Counted from the stretch's first letter, positions 22,036 through 35,585 are shown. The stretch is 64,000 bases of DNA from Tamarix chinensis (GCA_030549775.1 CM060171.1:144666859-144730858); one strand, 5' to 3'. Notes: a model not told the origin generated them from the sequence alone. A program made the numbers and translations.

Positions 22036-23380
22036 GCCCCAGCTCAATAATCTTCTACTTTACATGATTAATGTTTTACAGTGTCTTATTCAGAAGTTTC
22101 ATCCTAGACATGCATGACTAACTCCTTCTATACTTATCCTCCAAAAGGACCCATCTCACATCATAAAACTCATGCACCTCCTAACTTGGCCCAACATTCT
22201 TTCCTCCTTACCCTAACTCACACTAGAGCCCATCTCCCATGTATGCGGGTTAAGGCCCACTATCTTACACTTCCAAGTCCACTCACTGTCTCACTTTAGG
22301 GTTTTATTTCGAAACCCTAATTTACGCCTAAGAGGCGCATCCTACTCTATCTCACACAACCCAAATCATTTTAACACTCGACACATCACAACCCATAGAT
22401 TCCACCCTCATCATCACACTTTAATCACCAAGTACACGTGTGACCACAAAACCCTAAGTAGTCACACAAAACCCTAACTGGCCACACCAAACCCTAGCTT
22501 GGTCTCTTATGCACCCTTATACTGTCCCATATACTATTTTTCATCCAAAGTGTTCAAACACCCAAACAACACTTCCATCACCTTCCTCACACCCCAAATC
22601 AACTTTCCATGTGTAAATGTCACCCCTATGCAGACTTTACACATCCCATACAACCCTTCAAACTTTTTCTTGCAAATCCTAAAACCCCAGTGTGAAACCC
22701 TAGATTCAACCATGCAAACCTTAGAATCTTCCCTACGTACTTAGATTCTCCCATGCAAACCCTAGATCCATTCATACAAAACCCTAGATTCCTTCATGCA
22801 AAATCCTAGATTCTTCCATTTATGGTCATGCAACATTTAGGTCAACTCCACATCATTTCACTCCATATCATCATATTACATAACCTACCATGCATGTCTT
22901 ACAAGGTTACATCATATCACATCACAATCACAACACAAACATATGATACACAAATCATAAGATAACACATGAAGCACCTCAACCCCAAGCCGCACCATAC
23001 ATAAAATAGTTATAACAATACACATAAGGTACATCACATATTATGGCACATGGCATAAAAGGCATATAAAACATATTACATACATACGGCCTTAGCTACA
23101 CCCTTACTTAATACGACACCGGTCTTGGAGCATGCTCCTACGCCTCCTTAGAGTTTTGACTGGTCTCTCCTATAAGAGGAAAAACTAAAGATTAGATTCC
23201 CTCCTGCCAAAAAATACCATTATTTACTTATTTATGCTAAGATTAGGGTTTTTGGATAAAATAATATTATAATAGTAATAACACTAACTAATTACTAATT
23301 TTGCTAAAGATAAGAGTAATAATAGTAGTATTGTAAAAGTTGATAATATAAGGTTTGAAGATTTTATCCTAATAATAATA

Positions 23381-23895
23381 ATGATACTACTACTACTACT
23401 ACTACCACTACTACTACTACTACTACTACTAATAATAATAATAATAATAACAAGAAGAAGAAGAAGAAGAAGAAGAAGAAGAAGAAGAAGAAGAAGAAGA
23501 AGAAGAAGAAGAAGAAGAAGAAGAAGAAGAAGAAGAAGAAGAAGAAGAAGAACGACAATAATAATACTAATAATAATAATGGTATAATTCAAAATAAATG
23601 GTGAAATAAGGGCTTCAACCCTTCACCTAAATTAATACTAATATTAATACTACTGATGTTAATAATAAACTAATAATAATAATAATAACAATAAATATGA
23701 GAATAGTAAAAATAATAATAATAATAATAATATAAATAGAAAATAATGTAAAGTAGGGTTTCGACCCTACTTTGAAATAATAATAACACTAATAATAACA
23801 ATGATGATGATGATATTAACAATAAGAACACATAATGATAATGATAATGATAATGATAATGATAAGAATAATAGTATTATTAACAATAAGAACAC

Positions 23896-23929
<34 letters not shown>

Positions 23930-23951
23930 TGATGATGATGATGATGATGAT

Positions 23952-23982
<31 letters not shown>

Positions 23983-24053
23983 TAATTGAACTAAAAACAG
24001 AACAGGGCTTCGGCCCTCAATAACAATAAAAATAAACATTAATAGTAGTAGTA

Positions 24054-24095
<42 letters not shown>
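23381..24095. repeat. compound trinucleotide microsatellite block in LTR B
   Basis: Contains (TAC)n and (TAA)n, then an uninterrupted AAG/GAA tract of roughly 33 units (about 23450-23551), then AAT, ATG and TAG runs. Apparent reading frames here are repeat artefacts. Confidence 0.95.
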
Positions 24096-24768
24096 TTCAA
24101 AATAATGGAAATATAATAAAAACAAAATAAATAAAGCTTGATTAAATAGTGTTTAAGGGTTGAGAGGGTTTAGGGTACCGCCTTGGGTTTATTTGTGATA
24201 GGCGGCATCGGCTGTGGTGCACAGCAGTGGCTGCGATGGCCGAAAAAAGAGAAGAAAAGAGAGATAGTTGAGCGCTGGAAAAAAGAGAGGGAGAAAGAGG
24301 GTGGAAGTTGGGGTGTTTATGATTGCTTAGATGGAGAGGAGTAGAATAAGGGTGGCGGTGCAGCCAATGTTGGTGGCTCACGGTGGTGGTTGTGATGGCC
24401 GAAAATAGAGGAAGGAGAGAAAGAGAGGAGGAGGGGAGATAGAGGGGAGTCTGCAGTGTAGTTTGGGAGGTGCAGAAGGCAGTGGTTATGGTGGAAGTGG
24501 TGGCTAATGGTGGTGCGAAGGGCAGCGGATGTGGAAGGAATGGTTGATTGAGGAGGCTACTTTGCATGGCTAGGGTGGCTCGTGTAGGGCAAATTGAGGA
24601 AGAAGGGTGGTATAGTTAGTTAGAGGGAGGTGTAGGGAGTGGTCCTATGGGTGGTTCTAATAGCGGCGTTGGGCGACAGCGATAGAAATAGTGTTTGAAA
24701 GGGTGGTCGCGCACGAGAGTAAATTTCAGAGTTTCAGAAAAAACTCGAGTTCAAGCTGGTTATGGGGG

Positions 24769-24776
24769 TATTTATA
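24769..24776 (-). promoter_or_regulatory. TATA box of LTR B
   Basis: TATAAATA on the minus strand, followed by ccccataacc, about 785 bp from the LTR start. The same octamer occurs at a similar offset in LTRs A, D and F, which supports it as the retrotransposon promoter. Confidence 0.6.
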
Positions 24777-25794
24777 GAGATAGAGGAGGGCTAAGGTCAG
24801 AGGGAAGACGGGAGAATCCAGGTAGGTAGATTAGGGTTCTCCGGCTGGCGAAATTCAAATCGTGGTAGGGATGGTTGGCCAAGAAAGAGGGGATTGTACG
24901 CGAGAAGAGAGGGGAGTGGGCTAGGTCAAAGTGGCCAACTAATCGGTGAGGAAGAAAGGGGGAAATGGTCGGTCAAATCAGGCGTGGTCAGCGACGGAAT
25001 CTTTAGGGTAGTTGTAGGTTGACGAGGGAGGGAAGAAGGAAGAAAAAAAGGGAGGAAGAAGGGCGTGCGTGGACTGGACGGCTGGGGAAAAGAAAAGACA
25101 TACCAGACCAAGCGAAGGGGATAAAAATAAGAACGAAACGTGGCGTTCTGGATTGGGCCACACCGAAGAAGAAAAGAGGGAAGGGAAAGGGGTCGAGGAC
25201 AGGCCCAGGTCGGGGAGAGGAGGAAGAAAAAGAAAAGAAGAAGGAAAAAAGGAAAAATTGGTGGATTGGGTTATTTGGATTATTTTGGTAATTTGGGATA
25301 TTTATAAATAATAATATTTAAATAAAATAATATTAAATTTCTTTTTTAGGTAAATTTTAGGATTTTTGAAAGATTTTTCCTAAATTCAAATTTAATTAGC
25401 AAAATACCCATTTTTTCCTAATTTAAATATTTATTATTTTCATCTTGATTAGCTCTAATTAATTTCCTTTTATTTTAATAAAAAATAATTAATTTAATTA
25501 ATTTTCTTAATAAATCCTAATTTAACTAAAATTCTTAAGATTAGGGTTTCGGGGCATTTCAGTTATTATTTATGGTAATAAGAGGTACATAGAAAAAGTG
25601 AGGATCACATCTTAAACTCTTTATCTTTCCAGGTTTTTCCCCCATTTTTTTTGACCAATTACACTTACTCCTTAGTTATTTAATGAGTTATAATATTACC
25701 GGTTGAATAGCTTATATGAAAATTGAATTGCATTTATTACTAGTAAAAAAATATAGTTTATGGGCTAAAGATGATTTTACTGTATTGATATGGG

Positions 25795-26261
25795 CATGGA
25801 TGGCAATCGGACGAGTTTTATCCGGTAGATGTGTAAATAGATATGGATAAACAGATATGGAGGAAGGAAATATCCATCGGGTTTGGGTATATAAATGGGT
25901 AAGGGATCCTTAAATCTGTACTCGTATCCACATCCATTTATCCGATATAAAATTACATTTTTACCCTCAGTTATATAACCTTAAGTATATTTTATAAAGC
26001 TAAAAGTGAAGATATAATTAAATTTTAACAATCTAAGTATATAATTCTAACATTAAATAATTTTTACTTTAAATATAATGAGTTTTACCCAAAATTTGAT
26101 GGGTTTTATCCAATGAATATATAAACGGATATGGATATGGATATGGAGGAGGAAAAAAATATCCACTGGGTTCGGATACGGATATAGGTATAGGTTTTCT
26201 TATCAGGCTTGGATAACCGATAGGAGGTACCCGATCCGTACTCGATCAATTGTCATCCCTA
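25795..26261. mobile_element. hAT-like MITE (467 bp)
   Basis: Left end catggatggcaatcggac, right end (reverse complement) tagggatgacaattgatcga. An identical 8-bp target duplication, gatatggg, lies at 25787-25794 and 26262-26269. Internal GGATATGGATATGG units resemble the other members. No coding capacity. Confidence 0.9.
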
Positions 26262-26469
26262 GATATGGGTGAAAAATGAATATAGACTCACACATTGATT
26301 GATGCTAGTTTAGGTGAAAAATCTATCTGGTGTTATTATATATCATATACATATAGATTTTATGTAAACAAAAATATACAACCCATATAACAACAAATGA
26401 AACAAAACTAATAAGATTCTATTCTCCTCAAATTATTTTAATATTATATTAGCATAACTAAGATTAGAT

Positions 26470-26800
26470 TATAAAAATTATTATTATTATTATTATTATT
26501 ATTATAAAAATAAAATTATAGTTGTAAATATAATAATTATAATATACATTGTTATAATAACAATAAAAAAATTTATATTTGTATTTCTACTAATAATTAT
26601 TATTATTATATTTCTAAAGATAACAACAACAACATTAATAATAATTATTATTATTATAATTAACAGGATACTTATAATTATTATAACAATCATTATTATT
26701 ATTTATATACTAATATTTATAATTGTATTTATAATAATAACTATAATAATAATAATAATGATAATAATGATAATAGTTTGTTATAATTATTATTACATAT
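26470..26800. repeat. AAT/TTA low-complexity stretch
   Basis: Interrupted runs of ATT, AAT and AAC. 26800-28290 is otherwise AT-rich intergenic sequence with small trinucleotide runs (27355-27380, 28040-28065) and no gene that I can support. Confidence 0.8.
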
Positions 26801-28296
26801 TTTATGATAAAAAATCCTATGATAATTACAATAATAACAATAAATCACAAAATTTAATTTGTTATTTATATTAAATTAATAAAAATCAATTTCAATAAGA
26901 ATTCTAAATTAAATTAATTTGTTTAAAACCCGATAAGATCCAGAGTCTGTAGATTTGAATTTAATGGACTTTAGTTCAACTTTAGGTTGCGATTTTTAAT
27001 TTATTATTCTGTTCATCTTTTTTTCTACTTATTTTGTGATAGCCTTGTATTTGAGAAATGAAAGATAATTGAAAATGTAATACTATTAGAATAATGTGCT
27101 TCTTAAAGTTTGATGTATGGTGTTTTTTCTCATATCCCATTTTCTTCAATTCCTCTTATCTTTTTTTTTTTTTTTTGCACTCCACCATTTATTTCCACAT
27201 TGTTTTTAATTCTCTTTCTCTATAGGGGGTGTTTTCTTTGTCTGAATTTACTAATCCGATCTAATTTAGAATTTTAATTCTATTAGTATTAATTTTATTA
27301 TACTATTATTAATATTAATGAAATAACTAACATTCTTTTATGAACTATTATTCCTATTATTATTATTATTATTATTATTATAGTTATTATTTTATTTATA
27401 CTAATAATTTTCTAATATAATATGATATGATATGATTGGATTAGATTTCAATTGATCTAATATGATCTATATTTATTTTATTCTTAGTCTAATTCGCCCT
27501 CTCATGTGATAAATTACATAAGGAAAATTAAAAATATAGGAAATCTTGGGTAGTCTTGATCCTAAAGGGCATTTTGAGTAATCTAGATTTTTTTTACCAT
27601 AAAACTTCCTCACTTGAAAATAACAAAGCGAATATATATATATAATTAAATATTAAAATTTGTATATACAAAACCAATTATTTATAATTACAATTAAATA
27701 TATTTTTCCTTAATTTTTTTCTACCAAACCAAACACAATAAATTATCTTTCAAAATAATATTTTACACGGAATAAAGTGCACATTCTATGTTTGTATTGT
27801 CGTGATTGGAATGAATTAGAATGTGAAATGTTTTGTATATTTTTTATTTTTTTAAAAGTCATTGTAAGTTTTTAATGTAATATTTTATATTTTTTGTAAA
27901 ATAATAATAATTTGGCATTAGTATTGAGTTTATGGAGTTATTATTATTTTTTAGATGCTTCATGAAATTTTCCATGTACTAATGTAACATTTTTATTTGT
28001 ATTGAATATATAAGTATATGTAGATAATAATTATAATAATAATCACAATGATGATGATGATGATGATGATCAAATTTCTATAGAATTTATTTATAGGAAA
28101 TCAAACACACAAAAAACATTTTTAAGGGAAAAAATCCCACAAAACTTTTCTAACAACCAAACATGAAAAAAAAATTGATTTATTTCATTTTGTTTGATTT
28201 GTAGAAAATAGTGAGTAAAGGGGGAAAAATGATAAGGAAACTATTTTCTAAGCATTTGGGTAAAAGTAAAATTACAAAGAAAAGAGGGGAGGAAAC

Positions 28297-28763
28297 TAGG
28301 GATGTAAATGGGGCGGATTTTACCCGTTACCCGACGGATACTTAAACGGATATGGATACGGATATGGAGGATGGATTAAAATATCCGTCGGGTTCGGATA
28401 TGGATATGGGTATGTGATATCCATACCCGTACCCGTAACCATACCCGTATCCATATCCGTATCTGTTTACCCAATATACAATTACTTTTTGACCCTTAAT
28501 TTTAAGATAAATATAGTATAAATTAAGGTTAAAATTGTCACTTGGCTTAACTATAAATAGGTTTATCCATCAAGTAATGGATTTATCCGTTGGATAATAT
28601 CCATTAACGGGTAAATGGATAATCCGTCAGGTAATGAATATCCAACAGATACGGATATGGATGTGTTAGCGGATACCCGTTCGGATACGGGTACGGATTC
28701 GGGTATGGATTTCTTATCGGGTACGAATACGGGTATAGTATACCCACCCCATTTACATCCCTA
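28297..28763. mobile_element. hAT-like MITE (467 bp)
   Basis: Ends tagggatgtaaatggggcgg and (reverse complement) tagggatgtaaatggggtgg. A perfect 8-bp duplication, gaggaaac, lies at 28289-28296 and 28764-28771. The interior is built of ATGGATACGGATATGGA and its complement. Closely related to the nested copy at 18413-18640. Confidence 0.93.
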
Positions 28764-28952
28764 GAGGAAACTTATACTCGAGTATTTTTATAAGCTAAAT
28801 GTGAAGGAAAACAAAAAGAATAGAAGAAAATTTTTCTCGACCCTCCTTCAACTTTCTCCTCATTCAACATTTTTGATCTTATATTCCTTCTCTATAAGTC
28901 AACCAAATCTTGCTCCTTCAAATTCAACCTTCCTTTCGTTTGGACTAATCTC

Positions 28953-29213
28953 ATGGCTTCTTCTAGCACAAACACTAATAACTTGGCCCTAATGGTGGAG
29001 GAGTGCAATGAATTAGTGAAAAACAATCCATCTTGAGTCAACTTAGATGGAGAATACATGAACAAATGGATAATTGGAGAGTTGGTCAAGGATAGTGGAA
29101 GAAATAACTTTGGGGTCATGGAAATTAAAGGAAGGGTGGAGGGGGTATCCAGTAATGACATTATTCCAACTAAGGGAGGAAAAGAGGATTTGGGATTGCT
29201 CTTGTGCTTGTGA
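28953..29213 (+). pseudogene. coding relic of unknown origin, one internal stop
   Basis: ATG at 28953 opens MASSSTNTNNLALMVEECNE..., reaches TGA at 29034-29036, then continues VNLDGEYMNKWIIGELVKDS... to a stop at 29211. Composition and codon use look protein-like, unlike the surroundings. The tone is that of the N-terminal part of a plant LINE ORF1, but I cannot assign a family. A minus-strand frame over the same bases is an alternative shadow. Confidence 0.3.
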
Positions 29214-29946
29214 TTATGATTGGGATTGGGTGTGACAAGAGATAAAATATTAGAGGTCATGGATTGAATTAACCAAGAAAGATGTTTCAGAAGGTTACGA
29301 GGGTAATGATGGTGGGAATCGGTGGCGGATGCCATTGATGAGGCTGTAGATAAAGGTAGAATGGAGATTAAACCTCTATAATCAAAGCTATGTCTTGTTT
29401 TAAACTGAAAGAATTTGCAAGTGTGTTTGATCGTTTTCCCTTTCTCTCAATTATGATTGTAGTATATGTTCTAAATTTATTTGTAATTATAGATCTCTTA
29501 TTTACTTCATTATTACTTCGATCATTTAATTGCTAATTTATTTTATCTGCTTTGATTTGGGCTATGATTGGTTATCAATCAATGTCATTTCTAAGTAATT
29601 AGTATTGATCTAACTTTATTGGTTGAGTTGTGCATTGATCTTTCTATTCTTAAATTAGTTGAATTTTGTCTTGAAGTGTTTGTTAATTTACCTATGTGAG
29701 ATTCTTTTGTGAGCTGGCCATATCATACTTCAAGAAATTAAATTAAATTTGGATGGGTTTATTTAATCCCCTAATAGAATTGATGGAACCATTAATGTAG
29801 TGTGAAACAACAATGAAGATCAACATTTGTCCTACATATTTCACCTTTTTTGCTTCTCTGTTGTAACAATAGCCTAATAATTTGCATCTAAGGATTAGGA
29901 TGGAGGTAGCTAGTATGCCCTCTATAGATACCAAGAAAACCACTAA

Positions 29947-30408
29947 GGATCCGTTTGGATTGAGGTGAATCGAGGTAGGGGTAAACATTAAAAATTAACC
30001 TAGGTGAAGGGAATGGAGGTGAATCGAGGTGAATATTTTAAAATGATGTTTGGATGATATTAACCTAATCTGAGTAAATCGAGGTGAATGTTTTAAATTT
30101 GTTATTTAAATTGAGGTGAATGAAGATTAAAATAATAAAACAAATGATATTTATACCCTTGTATTAAATAAATAAGTCATATTGAGGGGTATTTTGGTCC
30201 TATCAAGTTAAAATTTTACTTATTCTTTCACCTTTACCTCTGTTACCCCTGAAATCGGAGGTTAATAAAAATAAGGTTAATCGAGGTGAATGAAAGTGAA
30301 ACATTAACCTCGATTCACCTAGGTAAAATTATTAACCTGATATCCAAACAGGGTGAATCAATTTATTTACCTCCATTCACCTTCTTCCACCCTAATCCAA
30401 ACGGAGCC
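29947..30408. mobile_element. PIF/Harbinger (Tourist-like) MITE (462 bp)
   Basis: Terminal inverted repeats ggatccgtttggattgaggt and (reverse complement) ggctccgtttggattagggt. The 3-bp duplication TAA lies at 29944-29946 and 30409-30411, as expected for PIF/Harbinger insertions. The inside is rich in AGGTGAATCGAGGT and its complement. No transposase frame. Confidence 0.88.
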
Positions 30409-30419
30409 TAAGTAAACGA

Positions 30420-30540
30420 CTCATAGAGCTGCCTCTAATTTTTGTACACCCAATTAGAACCTCTAGTGTTGCATAATAATAATAAAACTCATAGAGCTTC
30501 CTCTAATTTTCGTACACCTAATTAGAACCTCTAGTGTTGC

Positions 30541-30592
<52 letters not shown>
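30420..30592. repeat. tandem duplication (~68 bp) running into (AAT)n
   Basis: ctcatagagctgcctctaat ... cctctagtgttgcataataa appears at about 30420-30487 and again from about 30488. The second copy ends in an (ATA)n tract of about 50 bp; the first copy has only three to four units. Confidence 0.85.
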
Positions 30593-30833
30593 TAAGATGA
30601 GAGTAGAAAGTCAAATAATTTGTTCTTCATTTTTCTCAAGAAACAAATGGAGGTTTAATAGTGGTGAATGAATATACACAATAGCTAGTTTTGGTCAAGA
30701 GATAAGGATTCCTTGTTAGGTTTTTTTCAATGTTGGGCTTAGACGTAAATGATACAAATTGTGGATTGTCGTATAAGTTAATACTGTATAAAAGTGATCA
30801 ACTTAAGTTTAAAGTATTTGGGCTCAATATATC

Positions 30834-33800
30834 TGTAACACCCCCAAAATTCAGTCCTGAAAAAAAAATTTGAAAGAATAAAGCGGAAGCTAGAAGAAAA
30901 TTTGGGGAATGTTACCGCCACATCTAACATAAGATAAATGTCTACCATCTATCTTATGCTAGATGCAAGGCTAAAACCTGTCGAATAAAAATCCAAACAA
31001 CGTCTATGCCGTGAGGATAAACTCCCACAAGGAGATATCCATAGGCAGATGGCAAGTAAATCAATTCACTAAATAAAATCATCGCTGAATGAATCAGCGG
31101 AACCTGTGAAATAAATCCGAATTTTAAAAGCTTATCAGAGTACGAGAAATTGAAAGTCAATTACAATACCCTTGAAATTTTAAATACAACACTTGTAACT
31201 TCCAAAGATGAATATAGTTAAGCAAGATAAAAACCGATAGATCAAATTCCGGATTGCCTACTTTCTCAAACCAAGTCTTCCACCCAAATATAATATTTGA
31301 TCTCAAACCTGCACAAGAGGTCTGCTCCCCACCATCAGTGGATCATCACAGGACCCATTCAACCAAGGTAGTATCAGTACGGGTTCAATACTGAGTAAAT
31401 CCCACTACCCTATCTTATAGGAGAGAAGTAAACTATAACATCAAGTGCATATTGAATCATGGTGCATTACGTTGATACAATATTATGCATACTCAATACC
31501 CACATCATAAGTCCTACCATACACATATAATAACATCTTATTTAAACATGTAAGTGTGGTATGACCGAAATATAAAGTAGCTCATGTGCCTCAGGTAGGA
31601 ATAATCCATATTATTGACAACTCATTACATGGCCACAATCACATAAGCAGCATGTAGTAATATAGATAATAAAGGCCGGCTATGGTCCGGGTAGACTCAT
31701 TCTTTAGATCTCTGGTAAATATAGTCTATTCACATCATAGTCTTTATCAATTCATGTGAGTGCGGGAACCCCACTATTATAGCCGGTGGACCGGAATACA
31801 TACAGGGCAAAACGCTCCTGACCACTATTATTCGTCGGTGGACCGATCTCCAGGGCAGAACGCTCCTGGCCACTATTATTCGTCGGTGGACCGGTCTAGC
31901 CCCGACTCACATGATGTTTCACTATAAGTGCTTAGTGTATTTCCCATGGCTTAGCTTCATTACGTTTGGTTTGTTGAGTACGGAATCCCCCACTATTATA
32001 GCCGGTGGACCGGAAATTATGCAGGGCAAAACGCTCATGGCCACTATTATTCGCCGGTGGACCGGTCTAGGTCCGACTCAACATCTTCCTCTTTTAGTGA
32101 TTAGTGTCTTAACATATCTTATTTGAAAGTATTTTACCCTTGACATGCATGGCTAACTATATCCACACTTATCCTCCCAAGAGGGCCCTTCCCATATCTT
32201 GGGACTCTTGCGCCCCTTATCACACCTCGATATTCATTCCCCTTTACACTTACACATAATGAAAACCAACTCCTAAGGGTGCGGGTTAAGGCCCAACACC
32301 TCGTGACATCAAACTCCACCCACTATTAGACTCTAGGGTTTCCCTTGAAACCCTAATTGGACCTATGTGGCCTAACTTCTTCTTACTTCACTACCATTAA
32401 TTCATTTATCCTCAACACCTCATCTCATTTAGGCTCAATCCCAAATCATAATCACTTTACTCATTAATTTCGTAGGTGATCGAAAACCCTAGTTAGCCAC
32501 TCCAAACCCTAGCACATTTCTTCCCTCACAAATAATCTCTCTACTTTTCACCTAACATTACTTACTTCCCATGGCATCCATACTCATCCTTCGTATATTA
32601 AATTTCCACTCTTAACCCATTACTCTACTCTTCCTTAATTGTTCTTACTTCCACATTTTCCCCCATTTTATCCTTTCACCACATATCATATTATTAATAT
32701 CCTAGCATGCATGTCCTAGAGGGTCACGTCATAAAATATCATAAACACAATAGAACAATCATTACACACATGTCGTAAGGAATGCATATAAGCATACCTC
32801 AGCTCCAAGCTGCGCTACAAGTAATTAGTCATTAAAAACATAAGGTACAAAATATGGCATAACACATGGTACACAAGGCACATAACACACACATAGTTGT
32901 TCTTAGCCACATTCTTATGAAACACCTATAGGTGGAGGTAAGTAGAAACTTACCTAAATCCGAAGCTAGCTAAGCGAGATAAGAGGGAGAGAGAGATCAC
33001 TAGCTCGAGGATCCACAATAAAGCTTTCCTAGATCGTCAGTAGAAATCGAAAACTAAGTTAGAAACTATCTTATCGATTAATAATTCAATTATTATAATT
33101 AAATCGATAAAAAGAGACACAAACAATTTTTCTTGGAAAACGGGTAAAAACCTAGGACTCAAGAGCATAGCTCTATTAAGATTTAAGGTTAAAAATAAAT
33201 CAAAACAGATTAATACACATATTACTTGGGACATTTCAAGTTAATTTGGAAAGCCCGAGAAAGAATAATCGATTATAAGTTAAATTATCAAAAATAACTT
33301 ATTCATTAGGTTTTACAACTAAATAGGTAAATTGACCATTTGTATAGAACCAAATCCAAACCAATTAGATTAAAACATAACTTAAATGATTTAAGACCCA
33401 AAGACAGAAATTGATTAGATAAAAGATGCATAGCAAAAATCAATTTTATAAAACCATCCCCGAAGATTAGGGTTTTTAATGCATAAACTACGAATCGACC
33501 AAATCACTTCGATTACCTCAAATTGATAGTTTTAAACACAATTAAACTAATTTTAGATAAATCTATATAATTAATTTCAACAAAACAATCTTCCTAGTAG
33601 ATACATTTTAAAAAAATATTGTATAATTAATTTATCTAAAATCGCCAAATTGGGCGGATCCGAAAAACTCGGGCATAACCCGACCAAAAATCCAATTTTC
33701 CAAAATTCCAACATAACCATACAATTAACCTATCCAAATCATTCTCGCAGCACATATATACATAATCAAACAATCAATTTAGCTTTTCATAAGCTAATTC

Positions 33801-35097
33801 AAACCCAATTAATCAAATCAATATTAGGGTTTTCAGAAATTTATACCAAACGAAACCAACACAAATCAGGACAAGAAAATGCCGGAGAAGCTTCGTTGGA
33901 CGCTGGGGGTGGCTCGCCGGTCATCACTCGAGCTCGTCGTGGCCATACGGCGGCATGGCCGGTGCGGCTCGTCGCTGCTCCTCGCGGCTGCTGCTACGCT
34001 GGTGGTTGTTGCTACTGCTGCGGTTGAGCTAGCTGCTGCTGCTGTGTCGCCGGTGTCAGTTGTGGCTAGCGGTGGTGGTAGCCGGCGGCCGACGAAGGAG
34101 GAGCAGGGAGGAGGAGGCAGGTCACTGTTTAGGGTTGGAGAACAGAGAGTAGGTCGAGAGATTCGAGAAAAAGGAAAAGAAAAGAGAAGGGAGAGAAGAG
34201 GGAAAAAGGAAACAGAGGGGGTCAGCCAGTTGGGTTTTTTTTTTACAAATTCACATATAAAATAAAAGACTAAATGTTTAAAAATTATTATTGGAAGATT
34301 TTATCTAAAATTTATTAAACGAAAATTATTTCGAAACGATCCGAACACTTAAAATTAATAAAAAAAAATCTATATAAAGAATTTCCGAAACATTTTCGGA
34401 AGAATTTACCAACGAACGTAAAAATTTATATTATTTACGGAAATATATTATAAGACCTCGAAAAATTATTTAAAAGTATATAATAAAATATTTAAGTCAA
34501 ATTCGAATAAACCGAGACTAATTTAAATAATTTTCGAAATCGGTTTTCCGGATATCAATAAGCGTAAAACAGAAGAAAATTAATTTCGGAAAGAAATTTA
34601 TAATCTTCGAAAAACCTTTTTAATTTAAACTTTCTGAAAATATTAACGATTTCCAAAAACGAATAAATTTAAAGTCGGAAATATTTTCTACGGATAAAAT
34701 TATTAAAATAAATTTACCTATTTAAGTAGAAATTCCATAATTTAAATAATATATTTCGTTAACGAAATATAACTCCAAAATAAAGTCGAAATCGCACGAC
34801 GAAGTTATAATCGAGAACGAATCTAAAACATTAAAGTCAAAATACGAGAAAGAATGGGAATATATATTTTTAATCGAAAATCGAATTCATAAGAATATAA
34901 TAAAATCATGGTTATGAACGAATTTATCTAGAATGGTTCGCAACGACAACGATTAATTAAATTCAAATATGAATTCGAAATCGTCGATAACTCTATAAAA
35001 CGAATCAAAATTAAAATAATTAAATATTTACATCAAATTACACTAATAAAATCGTTAGGCTTAATAAAATTATATTTTAAAAATACGGGGTATTACA
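30834..35097 (-). repeat. complete 3' LTR of element C (4264 bp)
   Basis: On the plus strand it runs from tgtaacacccccaaaatt to ...tacggggtattaca. It contains gttaccgccacatctaac, CCGGTGG motif copies (31765-32065), gcgggttaaggcccaac, tgcatgtcctagagggtcac, cagctccaagctgcgctaca, and a GC-rich CTGCTGCTG block (33880-34110). This copy gives the best view of LTR limits because the polypurine tract adjoins it. Confidence 0.88.
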
Positions 35098-35585
35098 TCA
35101 CTACCCCCTTAAAAAGGAACTTCGTCCCCAAAGTTCAGCAAAACCTGAGTAGCGGAAACTTGACAAAACGGTTGAATAAAACATTGGCCGCAGTAAATAG
35201 GTTAAAAGTAAATCCGAAGAAAAGTAAAACGATGTTTACGAAACTAAACCAAGGAAAGTCGAATCAAAACAAGGCATAGGAGGTGAAATAAAAGAAGGAG
35301 AATCAATGCTTAGCAAATCAAATACAATAGAATTCAAACAAGGAAGAAATACATACTTAAAGTCAAAACAATTTACAAAAATATTATTCTTTAATTACGC
35401 ATAATTTTCCCAAATCAACACTTCCGATATGAAATTAAATACATTTCAAACGATATTGTAAAATCAATTGAGTGAAACGACTCAATTATGCGACTCAATT
35501 TTATCACACACAAATTTTGACCTAGAAATCAAATTCCGATAAATTCTGCATAAATTTCTCAAATTGACAATTCTGACATGAAATT
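35098..35585 (-). pseudogene. residual pol 3' end / polypurine tract of element C
   Basis: Minus strand near 35140-35098 reads NFGDEVPF followed by TAA and aagggggtagtga. The FGDE motif just ahead of the LTR is characteristic of the Tekay/Del end of pol or its 3' leader. The rest (35150-35585) is AT-rich and shows no conserved pol motif. Confidence 0.7.

Larger units (their letters stand above)
20970..25561 (-). mobile_element. solo LTR B (4592 bp), Tekay/Del-type Ty3/gypsy family
   Basis: On the plus strand it begins tgtaacaccccaaaattt and ends ggtttcggggcatttca, i.e. a minus-oriented LTR TGAAATGCCCC...GGGGTGTTACA. The 5 bases before (20965-20969) and after (25562-25566) are both gttat, a perfect target duplication, and no primer site or gag-pol lies beside it. 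It is therefore a solo LTR. Inside, in plus-strand order, are the gttactgccacacttagta block, six CCGGTGG motif copies (21690-22030), gcgggttaaggcccac, tgcatgtcttacaaggt, a trinucleotide microsatellite block (23380-24100), a GA-rich GC-higher stretch (24150-25260) and a minus-strand TATA box. Confidence 0.93.

Noticed and set aside
23284..24023. Long open frames of poly-Leu, poly-Arg, poly-Asn and poly-Asp
   Set aside because: They are translations of trinucleotide microsatellites, open on several frames at once. The same applies to 51919-52495 and 58522-59341.
24142..25311. Several 60-140 residue frames in GC-richer, GA-rich sequence
   Set aside because: They fall inside solo LTR B, lack domains, and overlap on both strands. 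Equivalent frames at 40390-42283, 50702-51448, 59440-60041 and 63373-63986 are LTR composition effects.
27225..28135. Possible MITE starting gggggtgttttctttgtctg
   Set aside because: No matching inverted end with a target duplication could be located.
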